64,000 nt of DNA from Pythium myriotylum (GCA_023091665.1 JALJCQ010000006.1:124001-188000); one strand, 5' to 3'; counted from the first letter of the stretch, positions 36,501 through 46,207 are shown. Made by a program: numbers and translations. Notes: generated from the letters alone by a model not told the origin.

Positions 36501-38350
36501 ACGTTGCCCTCCGGACCAACGGGACACACGAGACTCATGACCAGCTCTTCACGAATCGGATCGATCGGCGGGTTTGTGACCTGCGCGAAGAGCTGCTTGA
36601 AGTACTCAAACGGGAGCTTGGGCTGCTCCGAGAGCACAGCGAGCGGGGCGTCGTTGCCCATCGATCCAAGCGCCTCCTTGCCCGTGATGCCCATGGGCAT
36701 CATAAGCAAGTCCATGGTCTCGGTCGTGAAGCCGAACATGTTGAGTCGGCGGTTGAGCTCCGTGTAGTTCTTTCGGCGGCGCGGTTTGCCTTCAATCGCC
36801 TTGGAACTCTCGAGCGTGAGCTCCGAGAGTGACACGAGGTTCTCGTCGAGCCACTGCTTGAACGGACGGCTCTGGCTGACCGTGCGCTTGACCTCCTCGT
36901 CGGGCACGATCACGCCGCGCTCGAAATCGACGAGGAACATCTTGCCGGGCTCGAGTCGCTTCTTGAGCTTGATGTTGGCCTCGTCGAGGTGGTCGAGCAC
37001 GCCGATCTCACTCGACAAGATGACGTGGTCGTCCTTGGTGACGTAGTATCGGCTCGGACGCAGACCGTTACGATCGAGCGTGGCGCCAATGTACTTGCCG
37101 TCCGTGAACGCCATCATGGCCGGGCCGTCCCAGGGCTCCATGAGCAAGCTCTGGTACTTGTACATGTCTTTCTTGTGGGCGTCGATGAGCGGATCGTTCT
37201 GCCAGGCCTCCGGGATCATCATCATCATGCCTTCGGGCAGCGAGCGGTTGCACGAGCTGGCTTTGGTGAGGATCTCGAGCACGGCGTCAAAGTTGCCCGA
37301 GTCCGACTTGAGATCCGAGCACACGGGCAGCAAATCGGCGGTCTTGTGGCCAAAGTAGCTCGAGTGGAGCGTGCCGCCGCGCGCAAACATCCAGTTCTTG
37401 TTGCCACGCAGTGTGTTGATCTCTCCATTGTGGCACATAATGCGGTTGGGCTGCGCGCGGTCCCAGGACGGGAACGTGTTGGTCGAGAAGCGCGAGTGGA
37501 CAAGCGCGACGTACGAGGCAAAGTCGTCGCGCAGCAGATCGTCGTAGTACTCAAAGAGCTGCTCGGGCGTGAGCTGTCCTTTGTACGTGATCGTGCGGTT
37601 CGAGAGCGAGCAGACGTAAAACTCGGCGTGCTTCTTCTCGTTGATCGCCGTGACGAGCGAGCGCAGTCGGAGCAGCTCTTTCTCGAACGCGTCCGAGCTC
37701 AGCGAGGCGTTCTCGTTGAGCACCATGACCTGCTCGACGTGCGGCTCGGACGCGCGCGACGTGGCGCCGAGCGTGGCGTTCGTGGTCGGCACGACGCGCC
37801 AGCCGACGACCGTGAGCCCCATCGAGTCGGCGATCTGCTGGAACGTGCGCTTGCACGCCGGGATCGCGTGCGGCGCGCTCTTGTTGAAGAACACGTTGCC
37901 GACCGCGTACTTTTCGGGCGCCAGCGCCAAGTTCTTGTGCGCGGCGCCGAACTCGCCGGCCGCGACCACGCGCTGCATGAACTCGTGCGGCAGCGCGACG
38001 AGCATGCCGGCGCCGTCGCCCGAGGCCGGATCGCAGCCGCAGCCGCCGCGATGGGACATGCGCACGAGCATGTCGTTGGCGTCGACGACGATGCGGCGCG
38101 ACGGCGTCTTCTGCAGGTGCGCGATCATGCCGACGCCGCAGTTGTCGCGCTCGGCGTCGGCGCGGTAGAGACCTTTCTGCTCGAAGAGCTGGCGCTTGTC
38201 CTGGCCGTGCGGGAGCGCGCGGAAGTGGCGCTTCCCGGCGCCGTTCGCGCCGCGCCGCCCCGCGTTCGAGAGCAGAGACGACGGCGCAGACGATGGCGCC
38301 AACGCCGCGCGCTGGAGCGACGCGCGCGCCGAGCGGTGGAGGCGGAACAT
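33569..38350 (-). CDS. Glutamate synthase (GOGAT), large/alpha-type chain
   Basis: A single exon of 1593 residues. An Arg/Ser-rich N-terminus (MFRLHRSARASLQ) looks like an organelle targeting peptide. Cleavage before Cys71 (DNCGVGMIAHL) would expose the Ntn-type glutaminase nucleophile. The order is that of the family: glutaminase domain to about 450, central domain, FMN-binding synthase domain with the 3Fe-4S cysteines near residue 1200 (CIMMRKCHLNTCPVG), then the GXGXG beta-helix (LSGHGGQSLAFGLAKGIF). It makes two glutamates from glutamine and 2-oxoglutarate. The NAD(P)H-oxidising beta part fused at the C-terminus of fungal and plant NADH-GOGAT (total about 2100-2200 residues) is absent. 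It is therefore either ferredoxin-dependent or partnered by a separate beta chain. Confidence 0.92.
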   Translation of the reverse strand: MFRLHRSARASLQRAALAPSSAPSSLLSNAGRRGANGAGKRHFRALPHGQDKRQLFEQKGLYRADAERDNCGVGMIAHLQKTPSRRIVVDANDMLVRMSHRGGCGCDPASGDGAGMLVALPHEFMQRVVAAGEFGAAHKNLALAPEKYAVGNVFFNKSAPHAIPACKRTFQQIADSMGLTVVGWRVVPTTNATLGATSRASEPHVEQVMVLNENASLSSDAFEKELLRLRSLVTAINEKKHAEFYVCSLSNRTITYKGQLTPEQLFEYYDDLLRDDFASYVALVHSRFSTNTFPSWDRAQPNRIMCHNGEINTLRGNKNWMFARGGTLHSSYFGHKTADLLPVCSDLKSDSGNFDAVLEILTKASSCNRSLPEGMMMMIPEAWQNDPLIDAHKKDMYKYQSLLMEPWDGPAMMAFTDGKYIGATLDRNGLRPSRYYVTKDDHVILSSEIGVLDHLDEANIKLKKRLEPGKMFLVDFERGVIVPDEEVKRTVSQSRPFKQWLDENLVSLSELTLESSKAIEGKPRRRKNYTELNRRLNMFGFTTETMDLLMMPMGITGKEALGSMGNDAPLAVLSEQPKLPFEYFKQLFAQVTNPPIDPIREELVMSLVCPVGPEGNVLDATADHAKRLLVEHPVISTREMEALKVNKNPEWTPVELDATFPANSGPRGLVDALYRLCEEATDAISHGKTPILVLSDKMAGVNRYPVPSLLAVGAVHQHLLRTQQRTSVALFTECGDAKEVHDFCTLLGFGADAINPYMAEEALNKMNDEGLLKAHAGRDMKNEEVFEKYKSAVGKGILKVMSKMGISTLQSYKGAQVFEAVGLGEDIINLCFAGTTSRIQGTDFEALYTDISRFHEAGYPSHSDLPPLLRNPGSYHFRNNSEVHYNSPKNIVALQRAARENSREAYRQYVEETDALCRRVNLRGLLDFKFVKEEDMPPLEEVESVASIVKRFNTGAMSLGSISQETHEALAIAMNTIGGRSNTGEGGEDVRRFTKPGEPANLRRSAIKQVASGRFGVTMNYLTNADQLQIKMAQGAKPGEGGELPGHKVSEYIGSMRHTTPGVGLISPPPHHDIYSIEDLAQLIHDLKHSNPSAEVSVKLVSEVGVGVVATGVAKAKSDHITISGHDGGTGASSWTGVKNGGLPWELGLAETQQTLVLNDLRSRVKLQTDGQLKTGRDVTIAALLGAEEFGFATGPLIALGCIMMRKCHLNTCPVGVATQDPELRKKFTGQPEHVINFMFMLAEEVRDYMRRLGFRSMDEMVGRADLLKVNKDALHYKSAKLDLSPLLINAQTLNEKAGVRKLQEQQHTVHESLDMDFIAKARAALEQKQPVVIENKISNLNRTLGATLSHEICKRYGADGLPDGTIHLKLSGHGGQSLAFGLAKGIFMELEGDSNDYVGKALSGGEVAVYPSPAFTEPADENVIVGNAVLYGATSGRAFFAGKAGERFCVRNSGVETVVEGVGDHGCEYMTGGRVVVLGGTGRNFAAGMSGGIAYIYDEDGSFDEKCNMGMVSVAPLTEAAGAEEIAHVKSLIAQHVERTGSAKGKRVLATWESSASKLKRVMPYDYERVLLQRAMLSVEGEPSKQSASASA

Positions 38351-39371
38351 GCGGCGGGGAGGGAAGCCTTGGGGGAGCCCGTGTGTGCGCGCCGCGGCGA
38401 ATGGGGAAATGAGGACGCGAGTTTGCTGGTTTTTCCCAACGTTGGTGCGCCAACGTTGGATGTGGGGAGTTCCGGACGTGTGAGCGCAAACAGAGAGAGA
38501 CTGAAGAAGATGCGCCTCGAAGTTTTCAGAGTGATGGTCGTTGGGAACGTGTGGTTCTTTCAGTACATTTTCGAAGCACCACGAGGGGGTGGGAATGAAT
38601 TGCAGTTGACTGGAGGTTTGTATTCAGAGGAGCAAATGAATTGAGGTTCATGGCGAGATGGGTTCCACGTCGGGTGCAGAAACGAGCCAAACACGACGGT
38701 TTGGCCATCCCTCCCCCCCAACACACGCGGACCACCACATAAGTGCAGAACAGAGTCTGAAGCAACAGAACAAAATGGGCCCGTGGAACCAGAATTTCGG
38801 TTCCAGTGGAACCAACTCGGCTCGGCGTTGGCGTCGCTGCGAGCCGACCACGAGCGGGAGATCTCGGTGGCGCTCGCCCCTCAGAACCGTTCCAGTTCCC
38901 TCGGGAACCGTTCCTCTCCCTCGGATCTCGGAACCCCCGTTCCGGCGGAAGAGCACGAGCAGGTCTTGATTGGCCAATCAATCGTCCAACACCCGTGCGA
39001 CTGTTTGCGAAAACGATCTTTGGTGTGGCGCACACCACACCCCGAGCAAGAATGGAAATGCCCGCATGTGTCCAATGCGCAAATCGGAAATGCGAGCCCG
39101 CCTGGTCTCTCGCTCGCGTCTCCTCTCGATCTGGCTCTCGCCTGCCGCCTCCTGAGTTCTGTGACGAAAGGCAACTCGCTCGCCTCGCCTCGCTTTGCAC
39201 TGAAGCCACTTGGCCCCGTCGCGATCCGATCTTGCGGCCTCCTGAGATGCGCGCTCGCGAGAAGGCTCGCGACTCTTCGCCGAGGCGCCGCGACGACCTC
39301 TCGTCGGCTGCGCGGCCGCCAGCGTCAGCGCCGCGCTGCTGCAGACCGCAAGCCGCCTGCTGCCGCGCACC
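38351..39371. other. Divergent intergenic region, GOGAT to PLAC8 gene
   Basis: About 1 kb without a convincing gene. Just upstream of GOGAT are two CCAACGTTGG palindromes (separate entry). Between 38661 and 38935 the hexamer GGAACC or its complement GGTTCC occurs six times (38661, 38785, 38799, 38808, 38904, 38930), far above chance. The last 200 bases before 39372 are CT-rich leader-like sequence. Confidence 0.5.
38436..38459. promoter_or_regulatory. Paired CCAACGTTGG palindromes upstream of GOGAT
   Basis: Two perfect copies of the 10-bp palindrome CCAACGTTGG, at 38436-38445 and 38450-38459, lie about 85-110 bases upstream of the GOGAT start codon. Further copies are at 45412-45421, 46583-46592 and 47336-47345. 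They may be a paired transcription-factor site; the factor is unknown. Confidence 0.6.
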
Positions 39372-39950
39372 ATGTCCGAGTTCAACCCGCCGGGATCGGG
39401 CGTCGCGTCCACGCCGGGCGCCAAGGGCGTCGACCACAACGGCATCGTCGTCGGCCGCTGGAAGTCCGAGATCTTTGGCTGCTTCGACTCGCTCATCCCG
39501 AATGGTAACGCTCGCTCTCTTTCTCATAAACATACATCCTTTGCAAGCGCAACTAACGCACGCGCATGCGCAGCGTGCATGGCGATGATCTGTCCGGGCG
39601 TCTCGGTCGCGCAGATCTGCAAGCGCCTCGGGCTCGCCAACTTCTTCTACGTGCTCGCGGCGTTTCTGCTGGTCTACGTCTTGGCGATCATCGCGGCCGC
39701 CGCGCACAGCCAGTTCCTGGACGGCGTGGTCGTGCTGCTCGTGCTCGGCACGTGCGCGTCGGTGGCGCGCCTGCGCTGGCGCATCCGCTTCCTGTTCTCG
39801 CTGCCGGGCTCGCCGCTCGAGGACTGTTTCTACTCGACGTTCTGCGGCTGCTGCGCCATCGCGCAGATGGCCACGCAGGTCGAGTCCTACACGCCCGGCG
39901 CCTGCGACTTTGCGCCGCGCAACACGCTCGAGGGCTACACCTTCGCCTGA
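39372..39950 (+). CDS. PLAC8 family cysteine-rich membrane protein
   Basis: Two exons, 39372-39504 and 39574-39950, give 169 residues; the intron is GTAACG...CGCAG with a CTAAC branch site. Conserved PLAC8 features are W.SEIFGCFDSLIPNACMAM, the Cys-rich ICPGVSVAQICKRL, and near the end CFYSTFCGCCAIAQMATQVE. Two hydrophobic helices (FYVLAAFLLVYVLAIIAAAA and the following VVVLLVLGTCASV) lie between them. Related plant proteins affect cell number or cadmium resistance (PCR), and animal members have various roles; no specific role can be assigned here. The start is the only ATG in a good context (ACCATG). Confidence 0.85.
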   Translation: MSEFNPPGSGVASTPGAKGVDHNGIVVGRWKSEIFGCFDSLIPNGNARSLSHKHTSFASATNARACAACMAMICPGVSVAQICKRLGLANFFYVLAAFLLVYVLAIIAAAAHSQFLDGVVVLLVLGTCASVARLRWRIRFLFSLPGSPLEDCFYSTFCGCCAIAQMATQVESYTPGACDFAPRNTLEGYTFA

Positions 39951-40351
39951 CGACCACACCTCCCTTCCTTCCATTTTCGCGCATTTTCTACCAAATGTAA
40001 TCACCATCATTTCTCCCAAATCCACTATCGTGACCATCACTCTGTCTTCCTTTTTTTTCGTTCCGCGAACGGTCGGTGCGGGCTCGCTGCCCATTGGCGG
40101 GAACCTTTTCTCCCACAATTGATCCATTATCACTTTTAACCTCCTCGTTCGGTTCCAACACAGAACCAAAAAGCCCCGCCGCCGGCATTTCCGAGCCACC
40201 CACCCACGCCGCCCCGACGCAATGGGCCTGCGCTGCTGAGAGGCCCTTCGTCCCGACTCCCTCTCGCCGTCTCTCCCCCGTCACCTTCGCTTCCTCTCTC
40301 TCTCTCTCGGCTCGCGCCTGTCTCTCCCCCCGTCGCCGTCGCCGTCGCGCC
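39951..40351. other. Intergenic stretch before the permease gene
   Basis: About 400 bases. The second half is very CT-rich (CTCTCTCTCTCTC near 40300-40311) and probably the promoter and 5' leader of the permease. No gene was seen. Confidence 0.5.
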
Positions 40352-41964
40352 ATGACCGGCGCCACGTCGCGACGCAAGCTCGGCATCCTCTCGGTCGCGC
40401 TCATCACCTACTTCAATGTGAGCGGCGGGCCCTGGGGCAGCGAGCCCGTCATGGCGGCCTGCGGGCCCTTCGTCGGCATCCTCGCGGTCGTCGTCTTCCC
40501 GTGGATCTGGTGCCTGCCGCTCGCGCTCACGTTCGCCGAGCTCTTCACGGCGTTCCCGACCGACGGCAGCTTCTGCATGTGGGTCGGCGTGGCCTTTGGA
40601 CGGCCCATGGGCTTCCAAGTCGGCTTCTGGTCCTGGGTCGCCGGCGTCATCGACAACGCGATCTACCCGTGTCTGATCGTCGACACGATCCGCGCGCTCA
40701 CGCACGGCGAGCTCGACGGCGCGGCGCCGGATGCGACCGACAGCGCGATCGACGTGCAGCGCTTTCTCATGCGCGCCGGCTTTGCGATCCTGTTCATGAT
40801 CCCGACGCTCACGAGTCTCAAGCTCGTGGGCAACACGCTGCTCGTCATGGGCGTCATGATCTTCCTGCCCTTCGCCGTCATGGTCGCGCTCGCGCTGCCG
40901 CAGGTGAACCCGGCCAACTGGTTTGTCATCCGCGAAGACGTACGTGCCTCGGAAAAAACACACAGGAAAGGAAGATGCTCATTGAACTGACCCATTGCAT
41001 GCCTCAGCGCGACTGGACGCGGCTCGTGAGTGCGCTCTACTGGAACTACAGCGGCTTCGACGCCGCCGGGGCGTACGCCGGCGAGATCCACAACCCCAAG
41101 TCGACGTACCCGAAAGCCATGATCGTCACGGTCATCATGATCGCCTTCACGTGAGTTGGCGGCGTGTCTGGTCGTTTTTGGGTCCATGGAAAACTGACCG
41201 GTGTGCCATCTCTAGCTACATCATCCCGTTCATCGCGATTGCAGGCGCCGACAAGCCGCACTACACGACGTGGGAGGACGGCTCGTACTCGGTCATCGCC
41301 AAGGCCATCGGCGGCACGTGGCTCTGCGTCTGGGTGCTCATCTCCTCGCTCTTTGGCAACCTCGGGCTCTACGTCGCCGAGATGGCCAAGGACGGCTTCC
41401 AGCTCGCCGGCATGGCCGACTCGGGGCTCGCGCCGCCGTTCTTTGCCCAGTACGTCGCATTTCGTTTCTTTCGTTTCGTCGATCGTTATATGCGTCATGG
41501 GTCGCCTAACTGTTTGCTTGAACTCTCGCTCGAATAGGCGTGACTCGGAGACCGGCGTGCCTCGACGAGCCATCTTCCTCTCGTTCACGATCGTCGTGAT
41601 CATGGGGCTCTTCGATTTTGACACGATCCTGGGCGTCGACAACTTTTGCTCGGCTCTCTCTTCGCTCGTCGAGATGTGCGCGGCCGTCAAGATGCGCTTC
41701 TCGCACCCGGAGATCGAGCGTCCGTACCGCGTCGCGCTCTCGGACAAGGCGCTCGCCGGCATGATGGTGCTGCCGTTCTGCGTCGGCTGCTTCATCATGC
41801 TGAACGAGCTCACCAAGTCGGCCATCAGCTTCTGGCTCAACGTGGGCGTGCTCATCTTCGGCTTCTTTTGCCAGCGGTGGATCAAGAGCCACCCGTACCA
41901 CGAGTACGACCCGATCCTCGACACGACGACCCCACGCTACAAGGACCTCACCATCGAGTACTAG
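40352..41964 (+). CDS. APC-superfamily amino acid/polyamine permease
   Basis: Four exons, 40352-40939, 41008-41150, 41216-41449 and 41538-41964, give 463 residues with about twelve hydrophobic helices. The first helix contains ITYFNVSGGPWGSEP, the unwound substrate-binding segment of the APC/LAT group. Exon 2 holds the conserved WNYSGFDAAGAYAGEI (helix 6 region), and LPxALTFAEL occurs in helix 2. The GGP-G-E pattern is the one seen in plant polyamine-uptake (PUT/LAT) and related protist carriers, so polyamines or cationic amino acids are the best guess. Location is the plasma or an organelle membrane. The neighbouring genes GOGAT and acetylornithine aminotransferase also concern nitrogen, possibly by coincidence. 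Confidence 0.83.
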
Positions 41965-42295
41965 ATCCTCTCTCTCTCTCATTCTCCTATACTCTCTCTG
42001 CATGTACACCTCCTGGACAATTTAGACTGCGTTCATCTCGTTCCTTTCCCGTCCATCTTTGTTGGACGCAAATCCACCCGTCGAGCTCTCGCTTGCTCCT
42101 CTCTGGTCATCCAGGGCCTTCCTCAGCCACCACTTCCCATGTTCCTCTCGTCTCACCACAAGATCTTTTCGCGCTCATTCAAGCTGACGTCAGTCATGTG
42201 GTCCACATGCGGCTGGGCCGGTTCGCCTGGTCTCCTCTTGAAGTTCGATCGGTCTCCCACTCGCCAACGGCTCGCCTTCCCCCTTCGTCACTCGC
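41965..42295. other. Intergenic stretch
   Basis: About 330 bases with a CT dinucleotide tract just after the permease stop (41969-41998) and the promoter of the next gene. No other feature was recognised. Confidence 0.45.
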
Positions 42296-43688
42296 ATGTG
42301 GCTCGCGCGTGTCGCTCGCTCGCCGTCGCTGCGCTCGCCCTCGGCGCGTCGCGCCTTCGCGACCGTCGACAAGCCCTTCGTGGCCGAGGACTACGAACGC
42401 AAGTACCTCGTGGGCACGTACAACACGGACGGCGTGCGCGGCCAGCGCGACCTCGTCTTCACGCACGGCAACGGCCAGTACCTCTACGACCGCGAGGGCA
42501 ACCAGTACCTCGACTTTTGCGCCGGCATCGCGGTCTCCGGGCTCGGCCACAGCGACCCGGACTGGTACAAGGCGCTGCTGGACGCCGCCACGGGCGTGGC
42601 CCACACGAGCAACCTCTTCCACACGCGCGCGCCGCTCGAGCTCGCCAAGCTGCTCGTGGACAACTCGTGCTTCGACAAGGTCTTCTTCTGCAACTCGGGC
42701 ACCGAGGCCAACGAAGGCGCCTACAAGTTTGCGCGTCTCTACGCCAACCGCATCACCCAGGGCACGTACGTAGCTTGGCGCCGTGTTGAGTTGGAAGGAT
42801 GGACTGGATACGAAAGGCTCACGGCTGCTGTGTTTTTGTAGGCCGCTCGAGGGCAAGAAGCACGAGTTCATCTCGTTCAAGGGAGGCTTCCACGGCCGCA
42901 CGGCCGCGGCGCTCTCGCTCACGTACAAGCCGGCGATCCGCGAGGCGTTCATGCCGCTCGTGCCGGGCATCCACCACGCCGAGTTCAACAACATTGAGGA
43001 CGTCAAGAAGTACATCTCGGACCGCACGGCCGGCGTGTTCATCGAGCCCGTGCAGGGCGAAGGCGGCGTGAACCCGGCGACGCCCGAGTTCCTGCGCGAG
43101 CTGCGCCGCCTCTGTGACAAGCACAACGCGCTGCTCATCGTGGACGAAGTCCAGTGCGGTCTCGGCCGTACGGGCAAGCTCTTTGCGCACCAGAACTACG
43201 ACGTCACGCCCGACATCATGACGCTCGCCAAGCCGCTCGCTGGCGGCCTGCCGATCGGCGCCGTGCTCTCGGTCAACAAGGTCGCGGCGTCCGTTCCAGC
43301 GGGCGCGCACGGCACGACCTTCGGCGGCAACCCGCTCATCTGCAGCGTCGCCGTCAGCGTGCTTGAGAAGATCATGGAGCCGTCGTTCCTCGAGAACGTC
43401 CAGAAGCACGGCAAGCTGCTCGCCAAGGGCCTCCGCAACCTCCAGGACAAGTACCCGGACAAGGTCAAGCAGGTCCGCGTGCCGCCAGGACCCGGTGGTC
43501 TCTTCATCGGCTTTGAGACGACCAAGCCCGTGGGCCCGCTCGTCAAGTACGCGCTCAGCAAGGGCGTCATGATCATCTCGGCCGGCGAAAAGGTCGTGCG
43601 CATGTGCCCGCCGCTCGTCGTCACGGAGAAGGACATCAACCGCGTGGTCCAGACCATCGAGGATGCCTTCAACGAGGACGTGCTGTAA
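42296..43688 (+). CDS. Acetylornithine aminotransferase, mitochondrial (class III PLP enzyme)
   Basis: Two exons, 42296-42765 and 42842-43688, give 438 residues. The N-terminus ([20 protein letters not shown]) is a typical mitochondrial presequence. Family motifs in order: [35 protein letters not shown] (phosphate cup), [47 protein letters not shown] (with the Asp that pairs the PLP nitrogen), and [13 protein letters not shown] with the Schiff-base Lys. The profile fits ArgD/Arg8-type acetylornithine transaminase of arginine synthesis better than ornithine or 4-aminobutyrate transaminase. The exact substrate among close relatives cannot be proved from sequence alone. Confidence 0.85.
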
Positions 43689-43795
43689 AGCGCCCTCGCT
43701 TCCTTCCATGCATAGACGGCCATGCTCTCAATAATCCAACATTCCACGGCGTGACAAGGGGAGGCTAGCAACGTATTTTCTATTGTGTGGAATGT

Positions 43796-45055
43796 CTACA
43801 GCAGTCGGATGTGGGCTTCCGTGAGCGCCTCCACGGCCCACTTCGGGTAGTCCTTGTTCGGGAACTGCTTGAGCATGAACTGCTGCACAAACTCCTCAAA
43901 GTGGCCGTCGATGATGGACTGACGCAGTCGCCGCATGAGCGACAGCATGTATGTCACATTGTGGTACGTGATCAGTTGCGCGCCGACGCCGCCGTCCTCT
44001 TTCTTGAGCAGCAGCCGCAGGTACGCGCGCGTGTAGTTCTTGCACACGTAGCACTCGCAGGTGTCGTCGATTGGTCGCTCGTCAAACTCGATGTCGCCGC
44101 CCTTGAGCTTGAGCAGTCCCGACGGCACGATCGCCGTGCCGAAGCGAGCCGTTCGAGTGGGCCACACGCAGTCAAACATGTCGGCACCGAGAGCCGAACA
44201 CACGACGAGATCCAGCGGGTACCCGATGCCCATGACGTAGCGTGGCTTGTTCTCGGGCAGTCGCGCCGTGCACTTGGCCACGACGCGCCAGAAGTCGTCC
44301 TTGGACTCGCCGCCGGCGAGGCCTCCGATCGCATAGCCCGGCAGGTCTCGCTCGATGAACGCGTCCAGACACCGGTCGCGCATGCCGCCTTCGGAGCAGT
44401 CGAGTCCGCCCTGCACGATGCCGAAGAGGTTCTGCTTCTCCGGGTTGGCGTGGGCGTTCATGCAGCGGTCGATCCAGCGGATCGTGCGGTCCGTGGCCTC
44501 CTGGAATCGCTCCTGGTCGTCTTCGACGCTCGAGACCACGTCATCGAGCGCCATGATGATATCCGAGCCGATGCGGTTCTGGTGCTGGATCGACATCTCG
44601 GGCGTGAGCAGCATCTTGGAGCCGTCGACGAACGACTCGAACGTCACGCCTTCCTCCGTGATCTCGCAGAGCTTGGAGAGACTGACCATCTGGAAGCCGC
44701 CCGAGTCCGTGAGCACATTGCGCGGCCACTGCATGAACTCGTGGATGCCGCCGACCGAGTCCACGAGCTCCGTGCCCGGTCGCAGCGCCAAGTGGTACGT
44801 GTTGGCGAGCAGGATCTTGCAGTCGATGGGCGGCGCGGCCATCTGCTCGGGCGTGAGTCCCTTGATCGTGCCCTGCGTGCCCACGGGCATGAACACGGGC
44901 GTGAGCACGTCGCCGTGGGGCAGCGTCAGCACGCTCGCGCGCGCGCGGTGGAAGCGCCCGACGATCCGCAGCGAGAGCGCGCTGGGCAGTCGGCGGAACG
45001 ACGGCGCGTCCGCCGCGGTCTTCTGGCGCTTGGCGAGGTCGGCGTCGGTCGCCAT
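43796..45055 (-). CDS. QTRT1: Queuine tRNA-ribosyltransferase catalytic subunit
   Basis: A single exon of 419 residues. Motifs: PVFMPVGTQGTIKGLTPEQM, LANTYHLALRPG, VLTDSGGFQMVSLSKL (general-acid/base Asp117 within DSGGFQ), GIVQGG, YAIGGLAGGE, MFDCVWPTRTARFG (nucleophilic Asp) and CECYVCKNYTRAYL with a downstream YHN (zinc ligands). It exchanges guanine 34 for queuine in tRNAs for Asp, Asn, His and Tyr, in eukaryotes as a heterodimer with QTRT2. Length and motif spacing are those of the eukaryotic catalytic subunit. Queuine must be salvaged from food or bacteria, as eukaryotes cannot make it. Confidence 0.92.
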   Translation of the reverse strand: MATDADLAKRQKTAADAPSFRRLPSALSLRIVGRFHRARASVLTLPHGDVLTPVFMPVGTQGTIKGLTPEQMAAPPIDCKILLANTYHLALRPGTELVDSVGGIHEFMQWPRNVLTDSGGFQMVSLSKLCEITEEGVTFESFVDGSKMLLTPEMSIQHQNRIGSDIIMALDDVVSSVEDDQERFQEATDRTIRWIDRCMNAHANPEKQNLFGIVQGGLDCSEGGMRDRCLDAFIERDLPGYAIGGLAGGESKDDFWRVVAKCTARLPENKPRYVMGIGYPLDLVVCSALGADMFDCVWPTRTARFGTAIVPSGLLKLKGGDIEFDERPIDDTCECYVCKNYTRAYLRLLLKKEDGGVGAQLITYHNVTYMLSLMRRLRQSIIDGHFEEFVQQFMLKQFPNKDYPKWAVEALTEAHIRLL

Positions 45056-45676
45056 TGCGCGTGCCGGTGGCTGGAGCAGAGAGCGGTGAGACGAGGCGGA
45101 GCGCAGCGCGTGCGGGCGGCGGCGGAGGCAGCGAGCGAGCGGAATCGTGGCGGCAGGAAGATCCCGTCGGGAGCTCCGTGGGTGTGGATGTGTGTGTCTG
45201 TTGGATGGCTGGTAGCTCCTGGGAACCTCGCGCGAGTGACATGCCGTGGAAAATGGGCAAGGACGAGGGGTTCAGGACATGACGCCAACGGATCTGTGGG
45301 CGTGTTGGCGTTGGTCAGGGGACGAACGTTGGCGGTACGTGGCATGCTGTTGGCGTGGGTAGTCTTGTCGAATCGATCGATCGGGTCCTCTCTCTCCACG
45401 ACGCCAACGATCCAACGTTGGATCGCCAAAGTGTTGGGAATCTAGACAAGAGTTGATGGACGACTCGTCGAGCAAGCAAGAGACGCCAACGAGATGCATG
45501 CTCCGGAGTGGGAAAATTACATTAATGCATCGCCGCCGCCGCGCGCAGCGGTCGCTCGCCCGTGAGGGACGCGTTTCCGCCGCGTCGCCACGCGTCGGCG
45601 ACGGCGGCGTCGAGGAAAAGCAGATACATCGGAGGAAGCCGCGCGAGCGCTGCCTCGGTCACGTCGGTCGATCCAT
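45056..45676. other. Intergenic region with repeated GTTGGCG motifs
   Basis: About 620 bases between the QTRT1 start and the COX6B stop. The string GTTGGCG or its complement CGCCAAC appears repeatedly from 45290 to 45490, and one full palindrome CCAACGTTGG is at 45412-45421. No gene is convincing. Confidence 0.5.
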
Positions 45677-46079
45677 CTATTCCTTCGGGTACTGCACGCC
45701 GGCGAAGGTGCCGTTCTCGCGCTCCTCCTCCCAACGCTCGAGCTGAAAAAAATATCAGAGACCATCGTCAGCTCCACGCGCCAATAGAGATATATCCACA
45801 CGAGAGCGAAAGTTGGTAGACGCACCCACAGCGACGGGCAGACCGAGTTGGCGAACTGGAAGTACTTCTTGCACGAGTCGCTGTCGCCGTCGTTGTTCTT
45901 GAGGCAGAGCACGTACTCGTTGTACCGGGTCCTATGCAGCACGCACGCCAAAGGTCAGCCCACGGGACTCGGGTGTTGCGACGACGACGCAGTCGCGCGC
46001 TCGCGTACCAGCAGTGCTGCGCCTGGTTCTGGTTCGGGAAGCGCGGGTCGATCGGGGTCGTCTTGAGGCCGGCGGGCAT
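45677..46079 (-). CDS. COX6B: Cytochrome c oxidase subunit 6B
   Basis: Three exons on the minus strand, 46009-46079, 45826-45931 and 45677-45742, give 80 residues, exactly the family's usual size. The protein reads IDPRFPNQNQAQHCWTRYNE, then YVLCLKNNDGDSDSCKKYFQ, then NSVCPSLW, then RWEEERENGTFAGVQYPKE. The four cysteines form the twin CX9C/CX10C pattern of a CHCH protein imported into the mitochondrial intermembrane space by the Mia40 pathway. The subunit caps complex IV on the cytochrome c side. Introns are 77 and 83 bp (GTACGC...CATAG and GTGCGT...TTCAG). The upstream region carries a CCAAT array. Confidence 0.9.
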
Positions 46080-46207
46080 GGTGGAGAGGGCTTCGACGGG
46101 CGAGGGCTTTGCGTACTGTGTGGGGTGTGCTGGTGGTCCTCTCCACCGCTCACGCGGCGCGCCTCCCTTTCCGACTCGTGTTTTTGCAACTCTTGACGGG
46201 ATATCCG

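Noticed and set aside
34989..38644. Several plus-strand open frames of 500-580 codons (for example 35084-36832 and 36989-38644)
   Set aside because: They are antisense shadows of the GOGAT gene, which matches its family along its whole length.
43787..45445. 552-codon plus-strand frame opposite QTRT1
   Set aside because: Antisense shadow; QTRT1 motifs on the minus strand are complete.
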